Assembly (NCBI GenBank): GCA_018806915.1
Contig: JAGKQI010000090.1
Coordinates: forward strand, 1,798,001 to 1,862,000
Source: Phytophthora colocasiae
Taxonomy: Eukaryota > Oomycota > Peronosporomycetes > Peronosporales > Peronosporaceae
Length of the DNA: 64,000 nucleotides
Direction of reading: 5' to 3'
Shown here: positions 53,546 to 63,339 of the stretch, in pieces
Layout: the number at the start of each line of letters is the position of its first letter
Position numbering within the stretch: position 1 is the first letter of the stretch
The notes under the pieces: generated by a model
The model's database searches: none
What the model saw: only the letters and a program-made list of their open reading frames with translations
What the model was told of the DNA's origin: nothing
Program-made: the position numbers and the translations under genes

Positions 53546-54169
53546 TTAAACAACTGGGGTACTTGACACCTTGAGCTCATGGTCCAGTATCGAGTCTTCA
53601 TCCGCGGAGAAGTGGAAATGGCCATTCACACTCTTACCACTGAGCACGTGCGGCAGCCAGAAGTGGTCATCCGCCCACATGTTCTTGTATGGAATGTCCG
53701 CGAAGTCATACCATTGCGGCTTCATCTCCTCGCTCTCTGACGGCTCGCCCGAAAACTGTTGCGTCAGGAATACGTGCACTTCCTAATCGATAATTATCAC
53801 AACAAGTGAGCTCCTCATTCTTAATCAGAACCTGGAATTGCAGTCACGCACCATGACTTCTGTAGCCTGTTCAAACGAGAAAAGCAGTACGCCACGTAGC
53901 TCCAGATCCTCCACTTTAACGTCCACGTTGGCCTCCTCCTTGATTTCCCTGGCTGCGGCAGCCGCGATACTGGCGTCCGAGGCCTCCACTTTACCACCAA
54001 AGCCGTTCCACTTGCCCATGCCGAAGCCACGCTTCTTCATACCCAGCAGAACCTGCTGGGAGGCTGTGCCATCGCGCACAATGAGCGCCAGCGTGAGCAA
54101 CTTGCGCGGGAGCGACGGCACTGCGAGGACCATGAGCGATAGGAGGTTGTACGTCACAAATGTAGCCAT
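53546..54169 (-). CDS. NUDIX hydrolase, MTH1-like (oxidised purine nucleoside triphosphatase)
   Basis: Two exons complement(53546..53782, 53852..54169), 69-bp intron GTGCGT...TTAG, 184 residues. The Nudix box is complete: GGKVEASDASIAAAAAREIK followed by EEANV, fitting GX5EX7REUXEEXGU. The flanks match MTH1/NUDT1 closely: KKRGFGMGKWNGFGGK before it, and GEPSESEEMKPQWYDFADIP, KNMWADDHFWLPHVLSGK after it. The enzyme cleans 8-oxo-dGTP and 2-OH-dATP from the nucleotide pool. A ~20-residue N-terminal extension rich in hydrophobic residues precedes the domain and might be a mitochondrial leader. It is divergent from the VPS13-like gene, with 324 bp between starts. Confidence 0.9.
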
Positions 54170-54493
54170 GTGCGTAATAAATCAGACAAAAACTGATGTC
54201 TCCCACTAAATATTGTATAATTCTATAAACGCATATAACGTATTCAATCAAACTCTTCATTATGTTAAAATGACCTCTTAGAACACATTCATTTGAATTT
54301 CAGATAAAGATCGTAATGGCTGACGCCCACAAAATGCCAGCATACAAACTTCAAGTCATTGCACTTTAAAGCGGTATCCTCGACTCATTTGCAGAGAAAC
54401 AAGCTACCGAGCACATCAGGAGTGTTGGTCAGTCCCCTTCGGACGTTCTCGCCGGTCAAGCTGCTGCTGTATCTCGCCAATCGCTCGCCCAGC

Positions 54494-57400
54494 ATGCTCG
54501 GGATGCTGGCGGTGGCGGTGTTGAGCGTCTGCGTGTCGCTCTCGCTCTGTGTGGTGCCCGCTCTGGCGCGTTTCACGGTCTTCCCGCTTCTCTCAGGGCT
54601 CATACACAAGTTCGCGGCCGCTTATCTGACTGACAGCATCCAGGTTGAATACTTCTTCGGCTCCTTCGAAGTGCGCAGCCGACGCGGCAGCTCTGTGGCT
54701 TCGGAGCTGCTGCGCGGCGTCACGATCTCGCTGTTCTTTGTGAAGCTGCAGAGCGAGTTCCTCAAGACGTTAGCGTTCACGAAGCAGGGGCTGGCTCCTG
54801 TGGAGCTGCACAGTGTCAGTATCAAGAAGATTGTTATCCAGTTAGCTACGACCTGGAAGGTGGTGGTGAAAGTGGAAGGTGTGGCTGTGGATGGCCACAT
54901 GGTGGACCCTAATGTGGAGGGAGTGTTTGAGCTACAAGATGCTGTGGCCATGAAGCTTGCTGAAGCAGCCAATTGGGTGAACCTGCTTGTGGCTGATCGC
55001 ACCAAGACGGAACTGTGGCAGAAACAGGAGGAGGAGCAGGCCAATGCACCACCTGGAACTGCTCCGAAGACTTTCTCCTTCAAGGATCGCGTGTTGCAGC
55101 AGATTGCTGCTCAAGTGGATGTCCATGTGAGCGATGTGAGAGTTGCTATCACTGGTCTTACGCCTGGGGTTGCTGCTATTGACGGCCACGACGATGAAAC
55201 GGAGGAAAAGGACGATGAAGAGGCAGAAGTTGCCACGACCAGCTCCATCCCCGTTGTCCTCAAGCCCACGCGAGTTAGTTTCTCCATGAAGTCGTACGAC
55301 TTACTTACGGATGCACTACACGACGTAGGGGATGAAGCTTTGCGGTTGGTATTGACGTCGGACGAGATTCTTGTGGAGCACGCCATGAGCATCAAGGGCA
55401 TGAGCATCTGTGCTGCAACTGTTGACGAAGAAGAAGATGACAAGGCTGAGGAGAAGATGAAGCAGGACCCACTGAAAGGCAATGGCGGAATTAGGCCTGG
55501 TGAGACCCCTTTGTTATCGTTCCCGGGTTTCGATCTAAAACTCACGGTGCCACCGATGCCACGGTTGCTGGGTATTGTGGAGAATATTGCTCCTATCCCA
55601 TTGAAGAACCGTTTGGCACAAGTGGAGCTGGTGTCGTCGTCAGTCAACAACATTTCAGTCACACGTGAACTTCTGGTTGGTGTGCTGCGGGACCTTTTTG
55701 TTCCGTACACGGACCACCAGATACTGGTACAAGGAGTGCGTGCACTTGAACATGACGAGACTGTGCGTAAGCCAATTTCACAGGAGGACGAGTCCTTTTA
55801 CGTGGCTAACTATGACCACGTGGATAGCGACAAATCGTTGTCGACTCAAGAAAAGAAAGATCGCAATGAAAAGCTTCACACGTTAGAAGCAGCAATGACA
55901 TTGAACAAGATTCTAAAGTTGCGAAGTCGAGCGACAGGGTTGGCCAAGTATTACCGGAGCAACCAAGACGAGCTTTCACTTGCGGACTATGTTGCGGTCG
56001 TGCAGGAGAATGCTGTTAAGACGAACAACATCATGTTCCGGGCCATGCAGATCGCTCTGCGGTGGGACAACATGAGCATTGGATTCGCTGAACGTGGTCG
56101 CCAGGTTGCTGAAATGGTGGTAGTTGGATTTGGCGTCAATGTGCGCGTGTTTACGATCGCGGAAGGAGACGAGAAACAGAAGCTTGACGTGGACATGGTG
56201 TTGGGCCAAACCACCTTTGTTGTGCATGTTGGGACTTCAATTTTGAACCCTGTTTCGCCGACGGCAAAGATTATGTTTGCAGACTTCAGCAAGGTAGCCG
56301 CAGAATCGGACGCAATTACACCGCCGCAGATGCTCACGGCTCGCGTAAGCCAATTTGTAACTGGTAAACAGGATGTGCGTGCTGCCGTGAACAACGTGAA
56401 GTTGGTGCTCTCCGCACGTGCGCTGGAGCATTTCCTACTGTACGTGGATCGACTGAGCACGAAGACGACCCAAGTGCTGTCAACGGCGCGACCGCCGACT
56501 ACACAAGTGGCTCATTCCGAGTCATCGCCTGCTCCAGTGGAGGTTGCCAAGAGTGAGGTGGAGACCGTAACAAAGGAAGTGTCGATGTCTCCGTTCAGCT
56601 TGCTTGGTGGAATGCTGCTGGACCTGGACGTGAACATGAATGACTGTCACATCCTGCTTCTACCCACGCAATCTTTCTCGAAGTCACTGTTCACGGACAT
56701 TAACGTGGAGACATGGCAAAGTGAGTACGTAGTGGATTGTCGCGTGGACATGCCAGCAACTTTGAATATTCACATCGAGAGCTCAAAGGTAAAGGAGCTG
56801 ATGGAATTCAGTGTTCACAGCTTCAGCATCGGAGCCCAATATGTCGAAGGAGCGAAGGAGGTTGAAGCCATTTTAGCCCCAACAGGCATACTTTTCCAGT
56901 TCAAACTGGAGCAAGATGCCAAGGACCCATTGATTTGCCACCAGAGTGTGGTGATGCACATGCCAGATGTCTTGATGGCTGGATCGGACCTCAGCTTGTC
57001 GTTATTGGCGTCTTGTGGTGAGGCTCTCGGCAATATGCAGACGACGACACCTGACCAAGCACGTCTTCGACTTGAAAGTCGTATGAAACAAGAAGAAATT
57101 CGGCGTCAGGCAGAGGTTGATGCCGTTCTCGACCGCTTGCATCGTCTTTTCAATGAAATCGATGAAAACGGAAACGGTCGCATCGAGTTGGCTGAGCTTC
57201 TCCTCCTACTGCGCCGCGTGAAGGTTGGCGACACTCTGCTAGAAAGTGAATTGGAATATTTCGTCCGTGAACTGTTTAAGGAGATTGATCAGGATGGAAA
57301 TGGATTCTTGGAGTTCCAAGAGCTGCGGGACTTCTTGCGCGATGACCTGCTGTCTGACGAGGCTGCTGCAGATTCCGGTACATCAACAGGAAACGGCAGC

Positions 57401-60400
57401 AACTCGCTCAATGGCTTCCTCAACCTGCGTGGTAATGAATACCATTCGTTCGAGGTGATTAACAAAATGTGCGAGACGAAGATAACGTCATCCGAACAGC
57501 TTGCAGAGTGGATCAAACGTCCTGCATTTGTAGGACGGTTCTGGGAGCTGTTTGAAGCTGAAGCTCGAATCAAGAACCACTCACTCGGTGACCAGAATCC
57601 CCTGGATGTACAAAAGAAACTTGTTCGTCTGTTGAAGAACTATGACGCAGCAAACCTCATTTGGGACGCTATGGTACTGCCTGCCGTTGAAGACAACTGT
57701 ACGGACCACGTTATGTGCGAGTGGTTACTGCAGCCGTTTACACACTGCGGAGGTATTAGCGAGTATCAGAGCGCTGCAAAGGTGATTGCGAAAAAGAAAC
57801 GTGATGGCATTTTCAGTGCAGCGCTAGAAGAAGCCGAGCACCTGGTAAGCAAGCTTACGCAGAACACAAAATCGGTGAAAAAGGAGCTTCAGTTCACAAC
57901 AGATGTAAAGATGGGAAATCTACGGTTTGTTCTCACGGACACGGAGCTGCCTGCTCGCTTTTGCCGCGGCGATTTCGTCATCAAGGACGTCAAAATGTCG
58001 ATGGAATTGGTTGGGAAAGAAATCGACGAGATTGGTCCTGTCGATTGGATCGGTTTGGCTACTTCCAGTAACTCCGACTGGACAGTGCTGTTTGGCTTCA
58101 AGATGTCATCGTCGTGCTACAGTGACACCGCCAACGACATGGAGAATATCATTGAGCCGTGGGATTTGGTTGCTGGTATCTCTTCTGGAGCTGGCGAGAA
58201 TGGATTTTCTGTGTTGATGGAAGCTGCCAAGCGTTTCCAGATCAACGTTACTCCGAGTGTTATGAAGACATACCGCGCTCTGATGGATGCTCTTGATGGT
58301 GAGGCTCAGCAGAATGCTCTGCAGAAGCACCAGGACAGTTTTCAAAGCACTACCGCTGCGAAGAAGCACAAGGACACTGACTGTCTCGTGCAAAACTTTA
58401 CGGGATGCAAAATTACTTTGAAGCTTAACGGCAGCGACGAGGCGATCACAGTTGAAGCGCACAATCGCTCTCACATCGAAAATGGTGCTTTCAAGGATGG
58501 TGAGGCCACACTGGACTCGATTGAAATTGATCAGTGGGGTGCTAGCAACAGCGCTGTAAAGCTGCCGTCTTTTGGAAATGTTAGTGTTGGTGTGAGTACT
58601 GAAGAGGCAGCACCGTCTACTCTGTTTGTGACGGTGTTTTCCAGACTAGAAAACCCGCGTCGACAGCTGATCGTGCTCCGGTCCAATACGTATTTCTGCA
58701 ACCACAGCTCCGAGTGCTACGAGGTAAAGTACTTGAGTCTTGCGAGCGAGGGCAGAAAGTCTGTTGAATCCCCCGTTATCAAACTGAGGCCGAATGAGCG
58801 TATCTCACTGCCGCTTTCGCTTCTGATGGGTATTACGGAGTTTTACGCTCGTCCTGAGAATTACGAGCACTGGATCGTGAAGACTTCCCTGAACAACGAC
58901 ATGCTAACATCACCTGAAGCGATCAAAGATCTTGAAAAACACGAAAGCGAGCGTGAGGCGAAGAAGAAACAACGTCGAGGCGGTACCATCGTCTATGGTG
59001 AGACCGAGGAAACATGCACCAGTGTCATCAAGAGTTTGACTCCGAACATGATCGTTCGTCGTTGGTACCTGCGATCGCATTTTGAGTGGGAATTGGCGCT
59101 ACTGCCCCCGTTCGTGGTGCGCAACTCGCTACCGTACGAGATGGAATACCGGCTCATCGAGTACAAGACAATGTCAGCGAAGGACATGAAGGTTGAATAT
59201 GCTAAGGTAGAAGCGCTTTTACGGAGTGAGAGCGCACCCGAACTTTCAGATGGTGTATTGAGCGGCGTGGTTGAATCAGGCCACGACACGGAGGTTTCTG
59301 GTGTTTCTGGAGAGTATCCTGCATATCTGTCTGTTCGACTGGTTGCCAAGAAACAAAGCACAGGCAAGCACGTGGCGTCTCCATGGTCAAAGCCGCTTCT
59401 GATGATGATCCACAAGGGAGTTGAGCAGTTCACGACATCGCGAGAAAATGTGGAAGTTGACACTGGCCTCACGTTTAATATTGACCGGATCACGCTTCCT
59501 GGTTACCCTCGACTTGTACGCTTTTCGAGTCCTTACTGGATTGTGGACAACACGTCACTTGCGTTTAGTTTCGCGTCAACTGAGCCTGGTGCTAAGCGGA
59601 GTTCATTCAAGGCGATGGACACATGCGCTCCGTTCAGTTATCCCATCATGACGTCGCTGACACAAGATCGTCTAAGCTTGAAGCCCATTGCAAATCTTAA
59701 CCGCCGACCAGAGGCGTGGGGTGCGCTTGGCAATATGCCGGAGACGGCTTACAAGGCTTCTGCTATGTCCGAACACGCCATTAAAAATGCGGAGTGGTCG
59801 GAACCGATCAACACGACTGCTATTAACACGATGGGCGAGGTCGTGTGCGGACCAAGTGTCTTCAGCGTGAAGATGGAAGGATTGTATGGCCTCTTTGAGC
59901 CGGGTGTCTCGCTCACGCTGAGCCCGCGGTACTTTGTGCAGAATCGCCTGAACCAGAAGCTGTACATGCAAAGCTTTGCGTCACACGATAATGACCCACA
60001 AAAGGTCGATGATATGTTCCACAAGCGGAGCGTAGAGGAGGTGAAGCGGTTGCATCTTGCGCTGGAGGATGGCCAGACTACGCCGCTATATCACTTCGGG
60101 TCTTTGAAGAAGGGCGAGTCTGGAGATCAGAGCCAACGTTACGTGTCATTTTCGTTCTCCGAGGAATGGGGCACTGATGCTGACAAAAAGAACTGGTCGT
60201 TCGCTATTCCGATCAATACGGCGGGAGATCTCTACCTACAGGTCTACTCGTCGGTTCGCCAGCGCTATCTGATATGCCAAGCAAGTGTGCAGGTGGTGGA
60301 CATGTACGTGTATGTGGTTTTGACGGATGTGTCCTGCGCTCCCCCATATCGCATTGAAAACTACACACCATTTACTGTCGACTGCGCACAGTTGGGCGAA

Positions 60401-63130
60401 TCCTCCATTTTCAGTAGAGGGCAGAAGGAGATGGCCGCTACTATCAAGTCTGGCGCGTGGCACGCGTTCGCTTGGTTCAATCCACTGTCGAAGGAGCGTC
60501 ATGTTGAGCTCCGCCTCTCGCATGTGGATGCCCCCAAGGCTCAGACCAAAACGTATGATATTGACTACGTTGGCTACTTGGATCCCGTTACCATGTGGGT
60601 GTCTCGTGATGGCGAAAAACAACGTCCAGTGGAATTGACAGTTCAAGTTGTGGTTGAAGAAAGCACTCGAGTTCTGAAGATTGCTGAGAAGGAGTTGGAG
60701 TTGAGTCTACTGGAGAATCAGGATTCGGAGGGAGAAGGCGACTTCCAGCACCGTCGGATGCTTTATGCGTCGTCATGTGATGTTGCCTTTGATGGTTTTG
60801 GCTTCTCCTTGTTTGATGGATTCCCACAGGAGGTATTTTTCTCGTCGGTCGATGTTATCAAAGTGCAAAAAGCTCCTGCCTCGCTGGAATGGACACTTTC
60901 GGTATTGCACTGCCAAGTGGACAACATGCTGGCAACCGCCAAATTCCCTGTTATCATGAACCCTGTGAGTTCCGGCTACAGTGACAAGTCTGTGGGTAAA
61001 GAGCCCGAGCCGTTCCTGAAGCTTGTGCTTGACGCTGATCTCGAGGCTCGTTTGGGAACGTTCAAACTGCTTGAATTCAGTTTGGGTGATCTGGCGGTGA
61101 AGGTGGATATTGATTATTTGGTGAACCTTGTAAAGTTGCTGGAACCGTACTTGGTGTCAGACGCAACCATGGCTCACCGCTCAAGACTGACCCTTGAGAG
61201 CACACTGCAACGCCGTGCCCCGCCAATGCCAGTGATGTTAGTGACGGAGGACGGAAGTATCCAGACGGATCTCGTGTATTTCGACATTTTACGCATCTCT
61301 TCCTTGTCTGTGGATTTGGAGTATTCGATCACCCGCAAAGATATCGTCTCATCTACTGGAGGTGGCCACTCGGTGATCTTCGGCTTCCTGAGTCAAATCA
61401 TTGGTCTTATCGGATCTAATCTGAGTGGTTCGCCGACTTTCAGCTTCAGTGAGATTGTGATTGTGCGCTGTTTTTCAACAAAGCAGCGGCTTCAGAACCA
61501 GCTCGTTGCGAACTATGTCCAGCAAGGCGTGATGCAGGCTTACCGTCTTGTTGGCAGTGCAGATATTATCGGCAACCCGATTGGCCTTGTTGAAGATTTG
61601 GGATCTGGTGTGGTCGAGTTCTTGAAGATCACGAAGGGCGAACTGACTGGCGATGCTCAGACTCGCGGAGAAGGAGTCAAGGTGCTGGGCAAGACTATCG
61701 TAAAGTCAGGTGCATCTTCCGTCGCGAAGATCACAGGCACACTAGATAAATTTGTGGGCGAATTTGCTGATGACAGCAGCGCCGCGACGCCAAGTGGTGA
61801 TGATTCGTCGAGTGACAATGCTGGCATTAAGTTCGCGAAGGACCTTGGCCGCGGATTCACAGGAATTTTCACGAAGCCTGTGGAAGGTGCCATGAAAGGC
61901 GGCGTAACTGGGCTCGTGCAGGGCACGGTGCGGGGTATCACAGGTCCCGGTGTTGTTCTACTGAAGGGTATCACGTCTACGTCGCACAATCTTGCCCTTG
62001 GTGTTCGATCTACCGTTGTAGATCGATCGCCGTTCGGTGGCCGTCGTCGCAAGCCGAAACTCATCGAGAACGGAAAATTGATCGCGGAGTTTGACGAAGA
62101 GCATTACAAACCGACATTGTTGGATCTAGAAGTGCTTGGTGCGAACGGTCTGGATTCGGATAAGTCTTGCGACCCGCTGTGTGTTGTGCGCATCGATGGC
62201 GTGGATGTGATGAAAACTGCCGTCATTTATAACACGGTGAATCCTGTTTGGCAAGAAAAAATTCAGTTAGCACTGACAGGCGAGGAGAATGAAGTTCAGT
62301 TCGTGGTGAAGGATTCTTACGGAGGAACTGTGGCCAAGACCGTCGGGAAGTGCATCCTGAGTATGACACAGCTTCAAGAGGATTTTAAACCACCCGAATA
62401 TGCCTCTGATTTGGCTCAATGGGTGCACACACAAGTGAAGCCTGGAAACACTAAGAAGAACGTAAGCCACGTGATCACGGAAAAAGACTACCCGCTAGTG
62501 ATGATCAAGAAAAACAGTTCGAAGGCAAGTCACGCTGCATCTTTGGGAGACGAGAAGCACCAGGTGTTGGTGACGGTTCTGTCACTACGAGACATGGTGG
62601 TGACGAGCTCTACCGGTAGCGGTGTGCTCGGTCTGGGTAACCTGGGGAGTAGCACACCCAACATTTCGCCTTATATTTCAGTGCACGTTGGCAAGACCTC
62701 GAATCGCACGAACATCGCCAAGATGTCATTTACTAAGGACAAGAAGAAGCAGTTGGGAAGCGCGTCGTGGAGAGAAAGCTTTACGTTCCCGTTGACCGCC
62801 AAGGAGCTGCACCGTGGCGGCGCCGACTCCAGACTGGTGGTATCGCTCAAGGATCAGAGTATTCTCATGGATGCGCGCCTCGGTTCTTCGACTTTGGAAA
62901 TCGATGCTTCGAGAATCAACGCGCCCCCGACGACTGAGGAGTTGGTGCTGAAGGACCAGTCCGGCCAACCAATTGGTTACCTCACTCTGAAGGTGGAAGT
63001 TGCCGGGTCAGCCACGTCGTCGCGTTCTTTGTCGATCCACTCTCTCGTGTCCGCTGGTGATGACATGGCAAACCTCCCTCCTGATGCCGTTAAGGCAGGC
63101 ACCATTCGTGTATCCTGCGATTTCGAGTAA
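54494..63130 (+). CDS. VPS13-like bridge-type lipid-transfer protein with EF-hands and C2 domains
   Basis: One uninterrupted frame of 2878 residues from the ATG at 54,494; the frame is open 45 codons further up but has no earlier ATG. A hydrophobic N-terminus (MLGMLAVAVLSVCVSLSLCV) is followed by AAYLTDSIQVEYFFGSFEVR, in the place of a VPS13 chorein start. Two EF-hands lie near residues 885-945 (DENGNGRIELAE and DQDGNGFLEFQE). The SHR-BD/VPS13-adaptor-binding type region spans roughly 1550-1990 (PYRIENYTPFTVDCAQLGE). The typical VPS13 C-terminal stretch (GGVTGLVQGTVRGITGPGVV) is near 2470, then two C2 domains near 2540-2635 and 2690-2840. VPS13 proteins move lipids between membranes at contact sites; the EF-hands and C2s suggest calcium or membrane regulation. 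Confidence 0.88.
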   Translation: MLGMLAVAVLSVCVSLSLCVVPALARFTVFPLLSGLIHKFAAAYLTDSIQVEYFFGSFEVRSRRGSSVASELLRGVTISLFFVKLQSEFLKTLAFTKQGLAPVELHSVSIKKIVIQLATTWKVVVKVEGVAVDGHMVDPNVEGVFELQDAVAMKLAEAANWVNLLVADRTKTELWQKQEEEQANAPPGTAPKTFSFKDRVLQQIAAQVDVHVSDVRVAITGLTPGVAAIDGHDDETEEKDDEEAEVATTSSIPVVLKPTRVSFSMKSYDLLTDALHDVGDEALRLVLTSDEILVEHAMSIKGMSICAATVDEEEDDKAEEKMKQDPLKGNGGIRPGETPLLSFPGFDLKLTVPPMPRLLGIVENIAPIPLKNRLAQVELVSSSVNNISVTRELLVGVLRDLFVPYTDHQILVQGVRALEHDETVRKPISQEDESFYVANYDHVDSDKSLSTQEKKDRNEKLHTLEAAMTLNKILKLRSRATGLAKYYRSNQDELSLADYVAVVQENAVKTNNIMFRAMQIALRWDNMSIGFAERGRQVAEMVVVGFGVNVRVFTIAEGDEKQKLDVDMVLGQTTFVVHVGTSILNPVSPTAKIMFADFSKVAAESDAITPPQMLTARVSQFVTGKQDVRAAVNNVKLVLSARALEHFLLYVDRLSTKTTQVLSTARPPTTQVAHSESSPAPVEVAKSEVETVTKEVSMSPFSLLGGMLLDLDVNMNDCHILLLPTQSFSKSLFTDINVETWQSEYVVDCRVDMPATLNIHIESSKVKELMEFSVHSFSIGAQYVEGAKEVEAILAPTGILFQFKLEQDAKDPLICHQSVVMHMPDVLMAGSDLSLSLLASCGEALGNMQTTTPDQARLRLESRMKQEEIRRQAEVDAVLDRLHRLFNEIDENGNGRIELAELLLLLRRVKVGDTLLESELEYFVRELFKEIDQDGNGFLEFQELRDFLRDDLLSDEAAADSGTSTGNGSNSLNGFLNLRGNEYHSFEVINKMCETKITSSEQLAEWIKRPAFVGRFWELFEAEARIKNHSLGDQNPLDVQKKLVRLLKNYDAANLIWDAMVLPAVEDNCTDHVMCEWLLQPFTHCGGISEYQSAAKVIAKKKRDGIFSAALEEAEHLVSKLTQNTKSVKKELQFTTDVKMGNLRFVLTDTELPARFCRGDFVIKDVKMSMELVGKEIDEIGPVDWIGLATSSNSDWTVLFGFKMSSSCYSDTANDMENIIEPWDLVAGISSGAGENGFSVLMEAAKRFQINVTPSVMKTYRALMDALDGEAQQNALQKHQDSFQSTTAAKKHKDTDCLVQNFTGCKITLKLNGSDEAITVEAHNRSHIENGAFKDGEATLDSIEIDQWGASNSAVKLPSFGNVSVGVSTEEAAPSTLFVTVFSRLENPRRQLIVLRSNTYFCNHSSECYEVKYLSLASEGRKSVESPVIKLRPNERISLPLSLLMGITEFYARPENYEHWIVKTSLNNDMLTSPEAIKDLEKHESEREAKKKQRRGGTIVYGETEETCTSVIKSLTPNMIVRRWYLRSHFEWELALLPPFVVRNSLPYEMEYRLIEYKTMSAKDMKVEYAKVEALLRSESAPELSDGVLSGVVESGHDTEVSGVSGEYPAYLSVRLVAKKQSTGKHVASPWSKPLLMMIHKGVEQFTTSRENVEVDTGLTFNIDRITLPGYPRLVRFSSPYWIVDNTSLAFSFASTEPGAKRSSFKAMDTCAPFSYPIMTSLTQDRLSLKPIANLNRRPEAWGALGNMPETAYKASAMSEHAIKNAEWSEPINTTAINTMGEVVCGPSVFSVKMEGLYGLFEPGVSLTLSPRYFVQNRLNQKLYMQSFASHDNDPQKVDDMFHKRSVEEVKRLHLALEDGQTTPLYHFGSLKKGESGDQSQRYVSFSFSEEWGTDADKKNWSFAIPINTAGDLYLQVYSSVRQRYLICQASVQVVDMYVYVVLTDVSCAPPYRIENYTPFTVDCAQLGESSIFSRGQKEMAATIKSGAWHAFAWFNPLSKERHVELRLSHVDAPKAQTKTYDIDYVGYLDPVTMWVSRDGEKQRPVELTVQVVVEESTRVLKIAEKELELSLLENQDSEGEGDFQHRRMLYASSCDVAFDGFGFSLFDGFPQEVFFSSVDVIKVQKAPASLEWTLSVLHCQVDNMLATAKFPVIMNPVSSGYSDKSVGKEPEPFLKLVLDADLEARLGTFKLLEFSLGDLAVKVDIDYLVNLVKLLEPYLVSDATMAHRSRLTLESTLQRRAPPMPVMLVTEDGSIQTDLVYFDILRISSLSVDLEYSITRKDIVSSTGGGHSVIFGFLSQIIGLIGSNLSGSPTFSFSEIVIVRCFSTKQRLQNQLVANYVQQGVMQAYRLVGSADIIGNPIGLVEDLGSGVVEFLKITKGELTGDAQTRGEGVKVLGKTIVKSGASSVAKITGTLDKFVGEFADDSSAATPSGDDSSSDNAGIKFAKDLGRGFTGIFTKPVEGAMKGGVTGLVQGTVRGITGPGVVLLKGITSTSHNLALGVRSTVVDRSPFGGRRRKPKLIENGKLIAEFDEEHYKPTLLDLEVLGANGLDSDKSCDPLCVVRIDGVDVMKTAVIYNTVNPVWQEKIQLALTGEENEVQFVVKDSYGGTVAKTVGKCILSMTQLQEDFKPPEYASDLAQWVHTQVKPGNTKKNVSHVITEKDYPLVMIKKNSSKASHAASLGDEKHQVLVTVLSLRDMVVTSSTGSGVLGLGNLGSSTPNISPYISVHVGKTSNRTNIAKMSFTKDKKKQLGSASWRESFTFPLTAKELHRGGADSRLVVSLKDQSILMDARLGSSTLEIDASRINAPPTTEELVLKDQSGQPIGYLTLKVEVAGSATSSRSLSIHSLVSAGDDMANLPPDAVKAGTIRVSCDFE

Positions 63131-63339
63131 GTTGATCGCTCTTTCATCCATTTTGTATTTGCATCTGTGTACGTGTCAGTGCTGTAGCTTTCGTTGCTGG
63201 GAATAATGCAGATCAATCCGACATGACATTCCCTGGAATCTCCCAACACTTCCGACTATAACTTCAACCAATTTCATTGCTTCCACGCTGTCTACAAGGT
63301 ACTACAACGACAACCTCTCGCATACAACCGACAGTTCAT

